Both the position numbers and the translations under genes were made by a program. Positions 8,443 through 16,279 of a DNA stretch of 64,000 nucleotides are shown piece after piece (the first letter of the stretch is position 1; every line of letters begins with the position of its first letter). The notes under the pieces were generated by a model. That model was not told the DNA's origin and ran no database searches. It worked only from the letters and a program-made list of their open reading frames with translations. This DNA comes from UBA1240 sp045599185 (GTDB lineage: Bacteria; Spirochaetota; Spirochaetia; Treponematales; Treponemataceae): the NCBI GenBank assembly GCA_045599185.1, contig JAZRVO010000030.1, positions 1 to 64,000 on the forward strand, written 5' to 3'.

Positions 8443-9453
8443 TTATTTTCCTTGATATTTCTTAATCTCATTAATCAGTCTTTCTTCGCTTGGAAGATAA
8501 AGTTCATACTGACTTGCAAGAATCGTTTTATTGTCTTCAGGAAGTGACATTTTGACCATTTCATCATTTTTGGCAGTACACAAAAGAATGCCGATTGTCT
8601 TGTTTTCTTCGGGAAGTTTTTCTTTTCTGTCAAAGTAATTTACATACATTTGAAGCTGACCCAAGTCTTCGTGAGTAAGTTTGTGAGTTTTCAGTTCAAT
8701 TACAACAAAACAACGTAAAAGACGATTATAGAAAACCAAATCTGCAAAATATTCATCATCTTCAATTAAAAGCCGCTTCTGTCTGGCAACAAAAGTAAAA
8801 CCGTTTCCCAGTTCAAGCAAAAACTGTTCAAGATGATTTATAAGTTCATTTTCTAAATCAGATTCATAATATTCACTTTTCTTTTCAAGACCAAGAAATT
8901 CCAAGACCATTGGATCTTTTATGATTTCAGTTGGATTTTGTGGAATCGATTCTCTTTTGGCAATTGCAAGTACTTTTTCTTTATCATTGCTTTTTAAAAG
9001 TCGCTCATATAAAAGAGAATTAATCTGGCGTTCAAGTTCTCGACCAGTCCAGGCATTGTTTACGCTTTCTAATTCATAATAAGTTCGTTTATCAGGATCA
9101 GAAATCGCAATCAAAAGTTTGTATTGAGACCAGCTTAATTGCGTCCGCAATGTAGACGCAATTGGATAAGTTAAAAAGAATTGTCGTGCTCGTTCAAGTT
9201 GTCTTTTTCCAAAACCGCTTCCAAATTCTACCTCAAGATCTTTTGATAAATTTTCAATTAAATATTTTCCGTAATCAGCACGGATTTTTCCGTTCTGTTC
9301 TTCTTCAAAAATTCGTTTTCCAAGATTCCAGTACATCTGAACCCTGCAAAAATCTACGCTGTGGACAGCACTGCTTCTTGCATTCTGGATAATAGAGCGT
9401 GCGTCTGTTAAAAGAGTTGGTTCTAATTCAGTTGCTTTTATTTCATTTTCCAT
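8443..9453 (-). CDS. DUF1016 (YhcG) PD-(D/E)xK nuclease, first copy
   Basis: A 336-residue protein with the DUF1016 N-terminal helical domain (residues 1-170; YWNLGKRIFEEEQ, FGSGFGKRQLERARQF) and a C-terminal restriction-nuclease-like fold with the catalytic signature DLVFY...VIELK (about residues 235-255). These proteins often accompany restriction-modification or other defence genes. The start (MENEI) overlaps a remnant of the R-M gene tail, so translation was once coupled to it. It is only moderately similar to the neighbouring DUF1016 gene, so the two are not a fresh duplication. Confidence 0.9.
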   Translation of the reverse strand: MENEIKATELEPTLLTDARSIIQNARSSAVHSVDFCRVQMYWNLGKRIFEEEQNGKIRADYGKYLIENLSKDLEVEFGSGFGKRQLERARQFFLTYPIASTLRTQLSWSQYKLLIAISDPDKRTYYELESVNNAWTGRELERQINSLLYERLLKSNDKEKVLAIAKRESIPQNPTEIIKDPMVLEFLGLEKKSEYYESDLENELINHLEQFLLELGNGFTFVARQKRLLIEDDEYFADLVFYNRLLRCFVVIELKTHKLTHEDLGQLQMYVNYFDRKEKLPEENKTIGILLCTAKNDEMVKMSLPEDNKTILASQYELYLPSEERLINEIKKYQGK

Positions 9454-9458
9454 TTCCT

Positions 9459-9497
9459 TTCTCCGTCAGCTGTTCATACAGCTTGAAAAGTTCGGCT
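9459..9497 (-). pseudogene. Remnant of the MmeI-like gene 3' end (tail copy 3)
   Basis: The minus strand reads AAELFKLYEQLTEKGNGK then a stop that overlaps the first codons of the DUF1016 gene. An in-frame TAA lies a few codons upstream, so it is not translated as such. Positions 9440-9497 match 10698-10755 almost exactly, including the first codons of both DUF1016 genes. The following 150 bp to 9651 hold only a hairpin-prone stretch (GTTCT-gtag-AGAAC inside AGGCTA/TAGCCT) and no gene. Confidence 0.75.
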
Positions 9498-9651
9498 GCA
9501 CTTGATTTTTACCTATAATAAATTTATATCATAAACATGAGTCCTTGGAAGGTGAAAGCAGGCTACACGCCTTGCGTTCTGTAGAGAACCTAGCCTCCGC
9601 AGGCCTCAGTTTTTTTCCTCAAGCTCTTTTTCAACAATTTACCTTTTTCTT

Positions 9652-10710
9652 CTATTTCCCTTTATGACTTTCCAAGAAAATATCTTTTTGCCGTTCAATT
9701 TCATCGGAAAGTTCCTGTTCTGTCGGAAGAAATGTCAGATACTTGCTTGCAAAAATCTGTTTTGAATCATTAAGAACTGAATATTTTGCTATGGTTTTGT
9801 CTGTTTCAGAACACAAAAGCAAACCGATTGTTGGATTGTCATCTTCTTTTTTGTATAAATCATCAAACATTCTTACATATAAATCCATCTGTCCTACATC
9901 CTTGTAAGAAAGTTGATTCATCTTCAAATCAACAAGGACAAAACATTTTAAAATGAAGTTATAGAAAACAAGGTCAATATAGTATTCGTCATTGTCTGTG
10001 CGAATTAGTTTTTGTCTTTCAACAAATGCAAAACCTTTTCCAAGTTCCAGCAAGAATTTCTGCAAACTGTCTATCAAAGCCTGTTCAAAATCAGACTCAA
10101 TATAGCTTTTGTTTTCGGGAAGCCCCAGAAATTCGAGAACATAGGGATTTTTTATAAACTCAAGTTTTTTATCCTGAAAAACTGCTGTTTTTTGCTCCAT
10201 TTCCTGGACTACAGGCTCTTTTATTTGTGATGAAATTAAACGTTCATAATATTGAGTTCCGATATTCCGTTGCAAAGTTCTTGTGTCCCAATCTAAGCGA
10301 GATGATTCATCGCAATACCAGTCTCGTGCAGTTTTTGATGTTACACGCATGATAAGTTTGTAATGGCTCCATGTTAAATTTCTCCACACTGTGGAGAAAT
10401 TCGTTGGTTCAGAAAACTTTTCATAAAAAAGGCGGAAATTATAAAGACTCTGCGTAGAATAACCTTTTCCATATTTTGCAGAAAGTTCATCAGAAAGATT
10501 TTTTACAATTTCTTTTCCGTATTCTGCCCTGTGCTGTCCGTTTTGTTCCTGCACAACAATTCTTTTTCCAATCAGATAATAAGCATGAACCATTGCATAG
10601 TTCACATGGATTTTTGCGTATTTTCTGGCAGTTTCAATTATGGAACATACATCACCAATATAATTTTCTGTAAATTGAATCTGTTCAAGTTTTACTATTT
10701 CATTTTCCAT
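9652..10710 (-). CDS. DUF1016 (YhcG) PD-(D/E)xK nuclease, second copy
   Basis: A 352-residue protein with the same two-part plan: N-terminal DUF1016 domain (YYLIGKRIVVQEQNGQ, YGKGYSTQSLYNFRLFYEKF) and a nuclease-like C-terminal domain with IDLVFYN and VLVDLK. The second motif is DxK where the neighbour copy has ExK; both fit the PD-(D/E)xK superfamily. It starts with MENEI like its neighbour and overlaps tail copy 2 by 11 bp. It lies downstream of the R-M and DUF3990 genes in the same direction, which suggests a defence operon. Confidence 0.9.
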   Translation of the reverse strand: MENEIVKLEQIQFTENYIGDVCSIIETARKYAKIHVNYAMVHAYYLIGKRIVVQEQNGQHRAEYGKEIVKNLSDELSAKYGKGYSTQSLYNFRLFYEKFSEPTNFSTVWRNLTWSHYKLIMRVTSKTARDWYCDESSRLDWDTRTLQRNIGTQYYERLISSQIKEPVVQEMEQKTAVFQDKKLEFIKNPYVLEFLGLPENKSYIESDFEQALIDSLQKFLLELGKGFAFVERQKLIRTDNDEYYIDLVFYNFILKCFVLVDLKMNQLSYKDVGQMDLYVRMFDDLYKKEDDNPTIGLLLCSETDKTIAKYSVLNDSKQIFASKYLTFLPTEQELSDEIERQKDIFLESHKGK

Positions 10711-10819
10711 TTCCTTTCTCCGTCAACTGTTCGTACAGCTTGAAAAGTTCTGCCACGCATTCGCTTTCGGTCATTTTTGTGCTGAAGCCGTAGGCGGCCA
10801 TTACGGCTTTGTCGTTTTC
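10700..10819 (-). pseudogene. Remnant of the MmeI-like gene 3' end (tail copy 2), possibly a 33-residue leader
   Basis: The minus strand encodes ENDKAVMAAYGFSTKM and then TESECVAELFKLYEQLTEKG to a stop at 10700, matching the C-terminus of the R-M protein. A 65-bp stretch differs from the intact gene by one base. An ATG at 10801 would give a 33-residue peptide whose stop overlaps the DUF1016 start by 11 bp. It could therefore serve as a translational-coupling leader. Confidence 0.75.
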
Positions 10820-11049
10820 TAAAATTCAATTTGAAGCAATTTTCCGTTCTGCTTTTCGGTTTTATACAAGTCATAGACATAAGGCGAACTTTCAAGATAT
10901 AGGCCTGTTTCAAAATCATTTATTTTTGAAAATGTTTCTGATGAATAAAGTTTCTGCATTGCTTCGAGCATTGGGATTTTTTCATCTTCGATAATGTAAG
11001 AAATTAAATCGCTTGTAATGTATTCTGCCAAAAGTTCTTTTTTAGACAT
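10819..11049 (-). CDS. Small hypothetical protein of the DUF3990 module
   Basis: I do not recognise the family of this 76-residue protein (MSKKELLAEYITSDLISYII...). It is acidic and predicted helical, overlaps the DUF3990 gene by 8 bp, and ends directly before tail copy 2. Its place next to an ADP-ribosyltransferase-like gene, with a DUF3791 gene on the other side, suggests an antitoxin or accessory role. That is an inference from position only. Confidence 0.6.
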   Translation of the reverse strand: MSKKELLAEYITSDLISYIIEDEKIPMLEAMQKLYSSETFSKINDFETGLYLESSPYVYDLYKTEKQNGKLLQIEF

Positions 11050-11551
11050 TTTGAGCCTCTTTTTTAGTCAGGTATCTAATCGCATTTTCTGTATGAAAAG
11101 AATATTGATTTGTAAGCTTTTTGAACTTCATTTCTTCAACTAAAGTTTCTGCAGAAATTGCGCCATCTGCGAATTGACGAAAAAGCAAAGCTAAATCATC
11201 ATCAGCGATTGGTCCAATTACAATGTCAAATCTATTATCAATGTTGTTATCTTCCTGCGGATTTTTTATTCTTGATACGTTTCTATTTGTAATTACAAAT
11301 TTTGCCCATTCAATCGACGGTGAGTCAAATTTTCTAATATTCAATTTTTCTTTTTTCAAAATTGAATCATCCAACTCGTAAACATTTAAAACAGCATTTC
11401 CGCCAAACATTCTTGAAACCCTTTGCGCCATTCTGACAGCCTGTTCCTTTATAGTTGTAAGATAAAAGCCTTGTCCAAAATCTTTGTTTGGTCTGCATTT
11501 TGAAAGTTCAATTTTCTGAATGTCGATATTTGAACCGTGATACAAAATCAT
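11042..11551 (-). CDS. DUF3990 protein, ADP-ribosyltransferase-like putative toxin
   Basis: This 169-residue protein begins MILYHGSNIDIQKIELSKCR and has the FGQGFYLTT block typical of DUF3990, a family placed with ADP-ribosyltransferase folds. The YHGS and FYLT motifs fit the NAD-binding core. It overlaps the DUF3791 gene by the tetranucleotide ATGA and the next small gene by 8 bp, so the three are one translational unit. A toxin role is inferred from its fold and its small overlapping partners; the target is unknown. Confidence 0.75.
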   Translation of the reverse strand: MILYHGSNIDIQKIELSKCRPNKDFGQGFYLTTIKEQAVRMAQRVSRMFGGNAVLNVYELDDSILKKEKLNIRKFDSPSIEWAKFVITNRNVSRIKNPQEDNNIDNRFDIVIGPIADDDLALLFRQFADGAISAETLVEEMKFKKLTNQYSFHTENAIRYLTKKEAQNV

Positions 11552-11763
11552 TGGATCATTCCTCCATTTTTTTGACTTATCATAGTCAAATCCTGAATTA
11601 CATCCTCAAATGAAAGTGTATGCTCAACATCGTAAAATTCTACAAGAAAGTCCATTGCTTTATGTTCATACAAATATATGAACGACTGCTTTTGCGTAAG
11701 ATTTTTACTTTTTGCAAATTCATTCACACATGCAACAGTATATTTTATTTGATTATTACTCAT
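11548..11763 (-). CDS. DUF3791 protein, putative antitoxin partner
   Basis: This 71-residue protein (MSNNQIKYTVACVNEFAKSK...) matches DUF3791, commonly found just before DUF3990 genes. Its ATG overlaps the stop of the R-M gene (ATGA), so it is translationally coupled to it. A neutralising role is inferred from gene order. Confidence 0.75.
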   Translation of the reverse strand: MSNNQIKYTVACVNEFAKSKNLTQKQSFIYLYEHKAMDFLVEFYDVEHTLSFEDVIQDLTMISQKNGGMIQ

Positions 11764-14700
11764 TTTTTCTCCTTCACCAACCCTTCATACAGTTTGAAAA
11801 GCTCGGCGACGCATTCGCTTTCGGTCATTTTTGTGCTGAAGCCGTAGGCGGCCATTACGGCTCTGTCGTTTTCCTGATGGGCTTTACGCAAGTCCGGCGG
11901 CATTACGGTCTCGTCATAAAGGTCTGCAAGGGAACAGTCCGGATATTTTGCTCGGGCATCGAGAATTGCCTGGGCAGAGTTTATAATTGACAGTTGAGAA
12001 TGGACAATTGATAATTCCTTTTTGTCGGCAGGCAAGTCTTCGCTGGAAAGTGTCCATTTGCCGTTTTCCATTTTCAATTTTGAATTGTCAATTTTCAATT
12101 GCTCTGGCCACGGGAAGTTGTTGTAGACGATATCTTTTGAATATCTATAGTCGCTCTTTAGTCTTCCGCAAACTACACGCATCCATGCCATGTGTACATT
12201 GGAAGTTAGAATTCCGAAATCGTAAAGAGTTGCATCAGGAATAATTGTAGCGGAATCTGTTGGTATGGTGTTGTCATCCAAAAAACCGATAGGTATATAT
12301 CTTCGTTGTTCTGAAGAAACACGAGGAACTATTACATAAGACTTTGGATTTTTAGTTTCTCTAAAGACAGTTGGAGTTTCTGCAAGTTTCTGTCTGTCGG
12401 CAGCACCGTTCAATCTGTCTTGCTTACATAATTCCACTCGTTTCATTACTTCTGGCATTTTTCTGAGTTCAGCTGGACTTGCATCAACAAGCCATAAGCA
12501 ATAGCGTTTTTTGTTGTTTATGTATTCTTCTGCACCTGTCAGATTTTTAATGAATTTTACGGCATCAGGTTCTTTTTTTATAAAATCTTCATAATCTTCT
12601 TTTTCAATAATTAAATGTCCGCCGTCAGCAGGTCTGTTTCCTGTTGTCATTTGAATTACATCGCAAATCGGTTTGCTTCGACTTTCAATCCAAGCATCTT
12701 GCGCATCAATCAAATAACCATTGATATTTTTTGCTTCAATGAAAGTTTTGTCAGAAGTGTAGATGCGTTTTTTACGAGATTCCGAAACAAGTTCGGAATG
12801 ACTGTCTTCTTGTTCGGAAAGACCGGCTTGTTCTATATGACTGTCACCCTGAACTTGTTTCAGGGTCTCACAGCTAAATCCAATTATTACACAGTGAACA
12901 TGAGCCTTAATGTTTGCTTCGCTGTCCCAGCGGAAAGTTCTGTAGGCAAAATCAAAATGAATTCCAAACTGTTCAAACAAAGGTTTCCAGATTGCCGCAA
13001 CCTGTTCTCCTTGAGTAATTGAGTTTGTAGAAACCAATGCACATTTTATATTTGTATTCTGTATTAACTGAGCAGCCTTGTAATACCAGCCAGCCACATA
13101 ATCTATCTTACCCGCTGTTTTATAAGTTTTACCATTTTCATCTACAAATATAGAAAGAAGATCTTTTTTCTGTTCATCAGTTTGCAAACCATATCCCACA
13201 AACGGCGGATTACCCATTATGTAGTCATATTTAACGGGGCGTTGCGGGGTGTCCCCGCTGGAAGGGGTAGCGGCCACCGAAGTGGACGCGAGGGGAAGGC
13301 TTTCCCCCACTGTATTCCAATCAATCCTAAGTGCGTTGCCTTCCACAATGTTTGCATAACTTTTCAGCGGCAGAAATTCCAGATTACGTCCAAGTATTTT
13401 TGACGTCTCGTTCATCATCTGGCTTTCTGCAATCCACAGGGCAGTTTTGGCAACAACGGCTGCAAAATCATTTATTTCAATTCCGTAAAACTGATGTATG
13501 GAAACATGGATCCCAGTTCCGTCAAAGTCCATTTCATTCTGTCCGCCGGTTTCAATCCTTAAACATTCATTTCCCAGCCTGCGCAGGCTTAAATATGTTT
13601 CCGTTAAAAAGTTGCCGCTTCCGCAAGCCGGGTCTAAAAATTTCAGTGTGCCGAGTTTTTTATGGAATGCCTTTGTTTTTTCTATTCTTGTCTTTTCTGC
13701 CTTAATCTGTTTGATTCCTTCAAACTCGTTTCGCAAATCATCCAGAAACAGCGGGTCAATTACCTTGTGAATGTTTTCAATGCTTGTGTAGTGCATTCCG
13801 CCGGAGCGTCTTGTTTCCGGGTTTAAGGTTGATTCAAAAATGGCACCAAAAATCGTCGGGGAAATTTCCGACCAGTCAAAATCTTCGCTGGCATTCCTGA
13901 TCAGCAGGCCCTTTATTTCTTCCGTAAAGGAAGGAATGAGCTGGTCTTCTTCCGTAAAAAGGCCGCCGTTTACATAAGGAAAGGCTGCAAGTTCAGGATT
14001 GTCCTGGGCAAGGAAAGGGTCGCGTTCTTCTGGCTTCTGGTCTAAAACCTTAAACAAATCAAGCAGGGCTTTGCGCAGGTCACGCGGTTCAAAGTGCTTA
14101 AGATAATCGCCGAACATGGATTTATGCCCGAATATTCCTGCATCTTCTGCATACAGACAGAACACAAGGCGCACGCAAAGCATGTTCAGGCTTTTAAGGC
14201 ATTTTTCCATGTCAAGGTTCGGCACAGTTTTATACTGCTCCAAAAGTCCGTCGTAAATGTCACCGATAATGTCTCCGGCCTTTTTGGAAATTTCCAGTTC
14301 CTTTTTAAGATGTTCGTTCCCGGTGTCCGCAATAAAGGCAAGTCGGTAAAATTCTTTTTCTAAGTTTTCCAAAAGGATTTCTTCCGGCTCTCCGTTGGGT
14401 TGTTCCATATCGTAAACCAGAAACGAGCGGAAGTTGCTTGTTACAACCCAGCGGGGATGTTTTGAAACTGGAAGTTCCGTAATGTAGCGTTTTGCCTGCT
14501 GGAAGGGATTTAAAAATGAACCGTCAGACTGTTTGATCGGGGCACGCAAATCTTTATCTATGCTTTTCTGTTCAATCAAAACTTTTGTGGAAGAAATATA
14601 ACCGTCAATGAATGAAGTGTGGTCCAGTTTTACCTGGTCTTCAAAACTGATGAAATTTGCAAAATCCTGAATTCCAAAAACATTGCAAAGCAAATCCAGC

Positions 14701-14792
14701 CAGAATTTCTGACTTTCTCCTTTTTCGTAGCCTTTGCCTTTCCAGTCTTCGCTGAACTTTTTAGCTGCTTTTGCCTGTTCCAATTGAGTCAT
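11760..14792 (-). CDS. MmeI-like (type IIL/IIG) restriction-modification enzyme
   Basis: At 1010 residues it joins nuclease, methyltransferase and target recognition in one chain. The N-terminal nuclease motif is D63-x10-E74-Q-K76. The adenine methyltransferase has DPACGSGNF near residue 385 and NPPF near 528. The C-terminal part (TSNVHMAWMRVVCGRLKSDY, SKDIVYNNFPWP) is as in the MmeI family. It would methylate one strand of an asymmetric site and cut at a distance. Two segments that look like translated palindromic repeats interrupt it in frame (about residues 495-520 and 640-674). Its 3' end recurs three times downstream. Whether it is still active cannot be told. Confidence 0.9.
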   Translation of the reverse strand: MTQLEQAKAAKKFSEDWKGKGYEKGESQKFWLDLLCNVFGIQDFANFISFEDQVKLDHTSFIDGYISSTKVLIEQKSIDKDLRAPIKQSDGSFLNPFQQAKRYITELPVSKHPRWVVTSNFRSFLVYDMEQPNGEPEEILLENLEKEFYRLAFIADTGNEHLKKELEISKKAGDIIGDIYDGLLEQYKTVPNLDMEKCLKSLNMLCVRLVFCLYAEDAGIFGHKSMFGDYLKHFEPRDLRKALLDLFKVLDQKPEERDPFLAQDNPELAAFPYVNGGLFTEEDQLIPSFTEEIKGLLIRNASEDFDWSEISPTIFGAIFESTLNPETRRSGGMHYTSIENIHKVIDPLFLDDLRNEFEGIKQIKAEKTRIEKTKAFHKKLGTLKFLDPACGSGNFLTETYLSLRRLGNECLRIETGGQNEMDFDGTGIHVSIHQFYGIEINDFAAVVAKTALWIAESQMMNETSKILGRNLEFLPLKSYANIVEGNALRIDWNTVGESLPLASTSVAATPSSGDTPQRPVKYDYIMGNPPFVGYGLQTDEQKKDLLSIFVDENGKTYKTAGKIDYVAGWYYKAAQLIQNTNIKCALVSTNSITQGEQVAAIWKPLFEQFGIHFDFAYRTFRWDSEANIKAHVHCVIIGFSCETLKQVQGDSHIEQAGLSEQEDSHSELVSESRKKRIYTSDKTFIEAKNINGYLIDAQDAWIESRSKPICDVIQMTTGNRPADGGHLIIEKEDYEDFIKKEPDAVKFIKNLTGAEEYINNKKRYCLWLVDASPAELRKMPEVMKRVELCKQDRLNGAADRQKLAETPTVFRETKNPKSYVIVPRVSSEQRRYIPIGFLDDNTIPTDSATIIPDATLYDFGILTSNVHMAWMRVVCGRLKSDYRYSKDIVYNNFPWPEQLKIDNSKLKMENGKWTLSSEDLPADKKELSIVHSQLSIINSAQAILDARAKYPDCSLADLYDETVMPPDLRKAHQENDRAVMAAYGFSTKMTESECVAELFKLYEGLVKEKK
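12771..12875. repeat. Two REP-like palindromes inserted in frame in the R-M gene
   Basis: 12778-12803 (GATTCCGAAACAAGTTCGGA followed by ATGAC) and 12843-12870 (GTCACCCTGAACTTGTTTCA then GGGTCTC) are short palindromes of a type widespread in bacterial intergenic DNA. On the coding strand they yield the telltale peptides ETLKQVQGD and HSELVSESR. The reading frame stays open across them. Confidence 0.8.
13233..13309. repeat. GC-rich palindromic insert in frame in the R-M gene
   Basis: This segment contains GCGGGGTGTCCCCGC, GCGGCCACCGAAGTGGACGC and GGGGAAGGCTTTCCCC, all self-complementary or nearly so. It is more GC-rich than its surroundings and encodes about 25 residues (LPLASTSVAATPSSGDTPQR) just before the NPPF motif. 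It looks like a second kind of repeat insertion. Confidence 0.65.
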
Positions 14793-14826
14793 GTCTTATT
14801 CCTGTTATGTGGTTTTTGCAGTTCAC

Positions 14827-14835
14827 AGTATAACA
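14827..14835 (-). promoter_or_regulatory. Extended -10 promoter of the R-M operon
   Basis: On the minus strand TGTTATACT (an extended -10) lies about 34 nt upstream of the R-M start codon; ACAGGAAT nearer the ATG is the ribosome site. Confidence 0.5.
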
Positions 14836-14859
14836 TACAACAGGCTTCCTATTCTTCAT

Positions 14860-14944
14860 CATCTGCGGAAAGATTTAAGCCTTATATCGGCAATTTATAG
14901 CACGTTTTTTTGTGCCTAAAATCAGCTTTATATCTTGCCGGTAA
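14860..14944. repeat. Direct repeat flanking fic, upstream copy
   Basis: These 85 bp recur at 16063-16148 in the same orientation with about 91 percent identity (seven or so mismatches and one indel). The copies bracket the fic gene and the right island repeat. Confidence 0.8.
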
Positions 14945-14949
14945 TTCAT

Positions 14950-14955
14950 TATAAT
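14950..14955 (+). promoter_or_regulatory. -10 box of fic, adjacent to the start codon
   Basis: A perfect TATAAT is followed by only 7 nt (tttcccc) before ATG, with no Shine-Dalgarno. Transcription would start at or beside the start codon, giving a leaderless mRNA. TTTATA lies 17 nt upstream as a weak -35. Confidence 0.6.
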
Positions 14956-14962
14956 TTTCCCC

Positions 14963-15862
14963 ATGAGCAAACCTTTGTATATAACTGTAGAAGAAGCTGC
15001 TGCACTTTGGAATGTTAGCGAACGAAGCGTAAGGAATTATTGCGCACAGGGAAGGGTTGCCGGTGCGATGCTTGAAGGCAAAACATGGAAAATTCCGTCT
15101 TCTGCGGAAAAACCGGACAGAAAAATCCGCCATTTTGCAAAACAGGAAACCCTTCTGGAAGTTCTTGAACGGGAAAAAGAAGCCGAACTGAAAGGCGGCA
15201 TTTACCATAAAATTCAAATAGACCTGACATACAATTCAAACCATATTGAAGGTTCAAGGCTTACCCACGACCAGACCAGATTTATTTTTGAAACCAAAAC
15301 AATCGGCATAACGGCTGATGCCGTAAAGGTTGATGACATTGTAGAAACGGTTAATCACTTTAGGTGCATAGATTTTGTTATTGAAAGTGCAAGAACCAAA
15401 CTTTCAGAAAGCTACATAAAGCAGCTTCACTTCACATTAAAATCGGGAACAACCGACAGCCTGAAATCTTGGTTCAAAACTGGCGACTATAAACTGCTGG
15501 AAAACGAAGTCGGCGGTTCCGAAACGACAAGCCCGGAATCGGTTGCGGAAGAAATGAAAAAACTGCTGGCCGAATACAATTCAATAAGGAATGTTTCCTT
15601 TGACGACATTCTTGATTTTCATGTCCGCTTTGAATCAATTCATCCGTTTCAGGATGGGAATGGCCGCATCGGACGGCTGATAATGTTTAAAGAATGCCTG
15701 AAGCACGGCATTGTTCCGTTTATAATTACTGATGAACTGAAAATGTTTTATTACCGTGGCATAAAAAACTGGAAAAATGAACGCGGCTATTTGCGTGATA
15801 CCTGCCTTACCGGGCAGGATATTATGAAACAGTGGCTGAATTACTTCAAAATAGAATATTAA
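14963..15862 (+). CDS. Fic protein (AMP-transferase family) with N-terminal HTH
   Basis: This 299-residue protein starts with an excisionase/MerR-like helix-turn-helix (residues 7-46, ITVEEAAALWNVSERSVRNY). It carries an inhibitory motif S-x-x-x-E-G (SNHIEG, residues 92-97) and the complete Fic active site HPFQDGNGRIGR near 226-237. Fic enzymes transfer AMP or other groups from nucleotides to protein hydroxyls; the internal Glu normally keeps the site closed. The HTH suggests DNA binding or autoregulation. It is divergent from the R-M operon and sits between direct repeats, so it was probably acquired. Confidence 0.9.
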   Translation: MSKPLYITVEEAAALWNVSERSVRNYCAQGRVAGAMLEGKTWKIPSSAEKPDRKIRHFAKQETLLEVLEREKEAELKGGIYHKIQIDLTYNSNHIEGSRLTHDQTRFIFETKTIGITADAVKVDDIVETVNHFRCIDFVIESARTKLSESYIKQLHFTLKSGTTDSLKSWFKTGDYKLLENEVGGSETTSPESVAEEMKKLLAEYNSIRNVSFDDILDFHVRFESIHPFQDGNGRIGRLIMFKECLKHGIVPFIITDELKMFYYRGIKNWKNERGYLRDTCLTGQDIMKQWLNYFKIEY

Positions 15863-15885
15863 ACAGCACACGCGCGAGCTTTTAC

Positions 15886-16064
15886 AAAGGCCGCAGTTTG
15901 CGACAGCAAACTGTGCCGCGTACACAGATAAAGCTAGCGGTTAGAGATAAAATAACAGTACGCGCGTGCTGTTTGAATGTTCAGTAACTGCTGCTGATTT
16001 ATGCACGCGGCGGAGTTTCGAAAAGGCAAAACTCCGTTCTTTTAGGGAAGTGCGATTTTCTGCA
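15886..16064. repeat. Island-flanking direct repeat, right copy
   Basis: Same orientation as 8084-8262 with 176 of 179 bases identical. It begins 23 bp after the fic stop codon. With 16063-16148 it fills most of the gap to the next gene; the remaining 130 bp show no further feature. Confidence 0.85.
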
Positions 16065-16148
16065 TCTGCGGAAAGATTCAAGCCTTATACCGGCAATTTA
16101 CAGCACGTTTTTTTTGCGCCTAAAGTCAGCTTTATATATTGCCGGTAA
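16063..16148. repeat. Direct repeat flanking fic, downstream copy
   Basis: It matches 14860-14944 and begins exactly where the right island repeat ends. This copy lacks the TATAAT that follows the upstream copy. Confidence 0.8.
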
Positions 16149-16279
16149 CTGCATGTTTCATTTTGTACAAACATTTTCAGTTGTTCGCAGCATGATTCCG
16201 ATGTAAAATTATTTTCAGCAAGTTTTGAAAGAGTTCGGCTAAAAACCGGTTTGACATTTTTTATGGTGAAGTTTTGCAG

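Noticed and set aside
8084..16064. CRISPR or integron explanation for the repeated units in the island
   Set aside because: The repeats are few, long and unevenly spaced, there are no spacers, no cas genes, and no integron integrase or attC-like sites were recognised.
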